64,000 nucleotides of DNA from an uncultured Rickettsiella sp. (lineage in GTDB: Bacteria; Pseudomonadota; Gammaproteobacteria; Diplorickettsiales; Diplorickettsiaceae): the NCBI GenBank assembly GCA_947058615.1, contig CAMSHF010000003.1, forward strand, positions 83,845-147,844. The letters run 5' to 3'. How positions within the stretch are numbered: position 1 is the stretch's first letter; each line of letters opens with the position of its first letter. Made by a program: the position numbers and the translations under genes. The notes below the pieces were generated by a model. The model saw only the letters and a program-made list of their open reading frames with translations, ran no database searches and was not told the DNA's origin. Shown piece by piece: positions 63,289-64,000 of this stretch.

Positions 63289-63411
63289 TTCATTCTAAGT
63301 AAAGTTAAGCGTGGTCACGCTCAAGATCCCATAACTTCTTATGTTGATCTGCATGGAGGTAATGAATCCAGACCTTTCAACAATGCCGTTAATTTTGTAA
63401 TTAAATATTAA
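63289..63411 (+). pseudogene. C-terminal coding remnant without start codon
   Basis: Forty codons without ATG, after a TGA at 63286, read SKVKRGHAQDPITSYVDLHG then GNESRPFNNAVNFVIKY and stop. The composition is protein-like, and the aromatic C-terminus with alternating hydrophobics could be the last strand of an outer-membrane or secreted beta-protein. No family recognised. Probably a gene tail left by rearrangement at the tRNA. Confidence 0.3.
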
Positions 63412-63420
63412 ATAAACTTT

Positions 63421-63552
63421 ATGATAAAAAAAATATTACTACTTTTAATCTTAGGAACTATCATTGGCTGGATAGCCAGCTGTGCTTGGAAAGCACCCTT
63501 ACAAGAAATCAATGTACCTGTTTGGCCTGATGCACATTTTCAAGCTGAATAA
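63421..63552 (+). CDS. Putative 43-aa small lipoprotein
   Basis: Mini-gene from ATG 63421: MIKKILLLLILGTIIGWIAS then C21, a basic start, hydrophobic core and lipobox-like IASC giving Cys21 as lipidation site. The short mature part is AWKAPLQEINVPVWPDAHF and three more residues. No clear Shine-Dalgarno. No family recognised. Its 3' end overlaps a convergent mini-gene by 13 bases. Confidence 0.45.
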   Translation: MIKKILLLLILGTIIGWIASCAWKAPLQEINVPVWPDAHFQAE

Positions 63553-63668
63553 TTAGGTATAGAAAAAAATAATTGAAAACCTAAAATCAACTCCCACCAC
63601 CACGACTTCCATTCAAAGGGTTGATGAGAAAGTTTCTGACCCATCGCTTCAATTAACATCTTTAGCAT
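63540..63668 (-). CDS. Putative 42-aa mini-protein with strong ribosome-binding site
   Basis: Reverse-strand ATG at 63668 preceded by an excellent AAGGAGG. The protein reads MLKMLIEAMGQKLSHQPFEW, then KSWWWELILGFQLFFSIPNY and two more residues: a charged start, a Trp cluster and a hydrophobic stretch that could lie at a membrane. It begins 27 bases after the stop of the coiled-coil gene, so the two are probably one operon. Unknown family. The strong Shine-Dalgarno is the main reason to believe it. Confidence 0.45.
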   Translation of the reverse strand: MLKMLIEAMGQKLSHQPFEWKSWWWELILGFQLFFSIPNYSA

Positions 63669-63695
63669 CGCCTCCTTAAAAAAACCTCTTATTGA

Positions 63696-63920
63696 TTAGG
63701 GCCGAAGCAATCCTCGAGCGTCTACGCGGGTTTCATCGTAGGCGCTCGAGGAATCATCCGAACTCGCTTCTGAATTAAATGTGGAAATACCCATTTGACG
63801 CATTTGACGCATTAAAGCCTTAAGCTGTTTTTTCATTTCCGCATTCTGTGCTCTCATTTCCGCATTTTGCTCTGCTTCCCTCTCAGCTCGTGCTCTCATT
63901 TCCGCATTCCGTGCTTCCAT
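63696..63920 (-). CDS. Coiled-coil protein with heptad repeats, possibly truncated
   Basis: 74 aa from ATG 63920: four to five copies of a seven-residue unit A-E-M-(R/E)-A-x-N (for example NAEMRAQNAEMKKQ) form a continuous amphipathic coiled coil, then a Met/Gln-rich turn (MRQMRQMG) and an acidic Ser-rich tail (SSDDSSSAYDE). The frame stays open upstream to 63974 without a start codon, after a TAA at 63975-63977. The gene may therefore be a fragment of a longer protein, or start here. The tail is encoded by a 15-bp palindrome. No family recognised. Confidence 0.5.
   Translation of the reverse strand: MEARNAEMRARAEREAEQNAEMRAQNAEMKKQLKALMRQMRQMGISTFNSEASSDDSSSAYDETRVDARGLLRP
63712..63751. repeat. 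15-bp inverted repeat inside the coiled-coil gene
   Basis: CCTCGAGCGTCTACG (63712-63726) pairs with CGTAGGCGCTCGAGG (63737-63751) at 14 of 15 positions, plus one T-G pair, around a 10-base loop. It is GC-rich in an AT-rich region and lies entirely within the last codons of the gene. It may be a mobile palindromic element inserted in frame or a transcript hairpin. Confidence 0.65.
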
Positions 63921-63938
63921 TTCCGCATGCCTTGCCGC
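63834..63938. repeat. 21-bp tandem repeat encoding the heptads
   Basis: The core CATTTCCGCAT recurs at 63834, 63855, 63897 and 63918, with a diverged unit at about 63876, giving a 21-base period that matches one heptad per unit. A smaller 9-base tandem (CATTTGACG) lies at 63792-63809. Such in-frame repeats can change copy number by slippage. Confidence 0.75.
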
Positions 63939-64000
63939 ATTCGCGGTGTAAACCTCCCAAACTCCCCCCAGTTTTTAAATAGAGTAATTTTTGTTTAGGG

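Overview
The window is a visibly AT-rich chromosomal segment of a gammaproteobacterium. Several features point to the order Legionellales, most likely a Coxiellaceae-type intracellular lineage (Rickettsiella/Diplorickettsia-like). These are a Mip-type FKBP, a leucine dehydrogenase next to an alpha2-beta2 branched-chain keto-acid dehydrogenase, a stand-alone ArnA dehydrogenase domain with ArnC and ArnT, and several large predicted proteins with no recognisable family. The taxon is inferred from gene content; no rRNA gene is present. Almost all DNA is coding, with short operons on both strands, many 1-4 nt overlaps and some TTG/GTG starts.

Layout. 0-5 kb: end of lpoA, then yraN and diaA (the classical yraM-yraN-yraO cluster), ygfZ, a small exported protein and an MFS transporter. 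5-10.3 kb: tRNA-Arg(CCT), a ccmD-like mini-gene coupled to lpxK, and a reverse-strand lipid A/undecaprenyl-Ara4N-type set (arnT-arnC-arnA dehydrogenase). 10.3-12.8 kb: elbB, trmB, hemW. 12.9-18 kb: a DNA-repair block with Ku, LigD split into three cistrons (phosphoesterase, ligase, polymerase; the ligase carries a frameshift) and a CPD photolyase. 18-24 kb: an unrecognised 328-aa protein, a HAD phosphatase, ribE, waaA, djlA, rpe and a lipoprotein. 24-34.6 kb: lptD-surA, mfd, mnmG, mip, csbD. 34.6-41.2 kb: leucine dehydrogenase, BCKDH E1alpha-E1beta-E2, rsmA, and cca upstream. 41.2-45.5 kb: two unrecognised membrane frames that look like one gene broken at a homopolymer, and a secreted glycosidase-like protein. 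46-52.3 kb: psd, thioesterase, gloB, folB, mutS, pssA. 52.3-62.5 kb (all reverse): sdaA, priA, waaC, an amino-acid permease, lspA, ileS, pilin. 62.5-64 kb: a decayed accessory patch around tRNA-Thr(CGT) with an integrase C-terminal remnant, broken frames, two mini-genes, a 21-bp-periodic coiled-coil gene and a strong palindrome.

How it fits together. Envelope construction dominates: lpxK, waaA, waaC and the Arn enzymes make or modify LPS; lptD, surA, lspA and lpoA place or activate envelope components; pssA plus psd give the full CDP-DAG to phosphatidylethanolamine route. Leucine dehydrogenase, BCKDH, serine dehydratase and the amino-acid permease suggest amino acids as carbon and energy sources. 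Repair is well represented (mutS, mfd, priA, photolyase, NHEJ), which is unusual for a host-restricted bacterium.

The most interesting signals are the split NHEJ locus, a recurring pattern of reading frames separated by a single base in A/T runs (ligase domain, phosphoesterase/ligase junction, 41-43 kb membrane gene), the secreted GH129/GH101-like enzyme, and the palindrome and repeat-rich right end. All calls come from reading the sequence; no database search was run.
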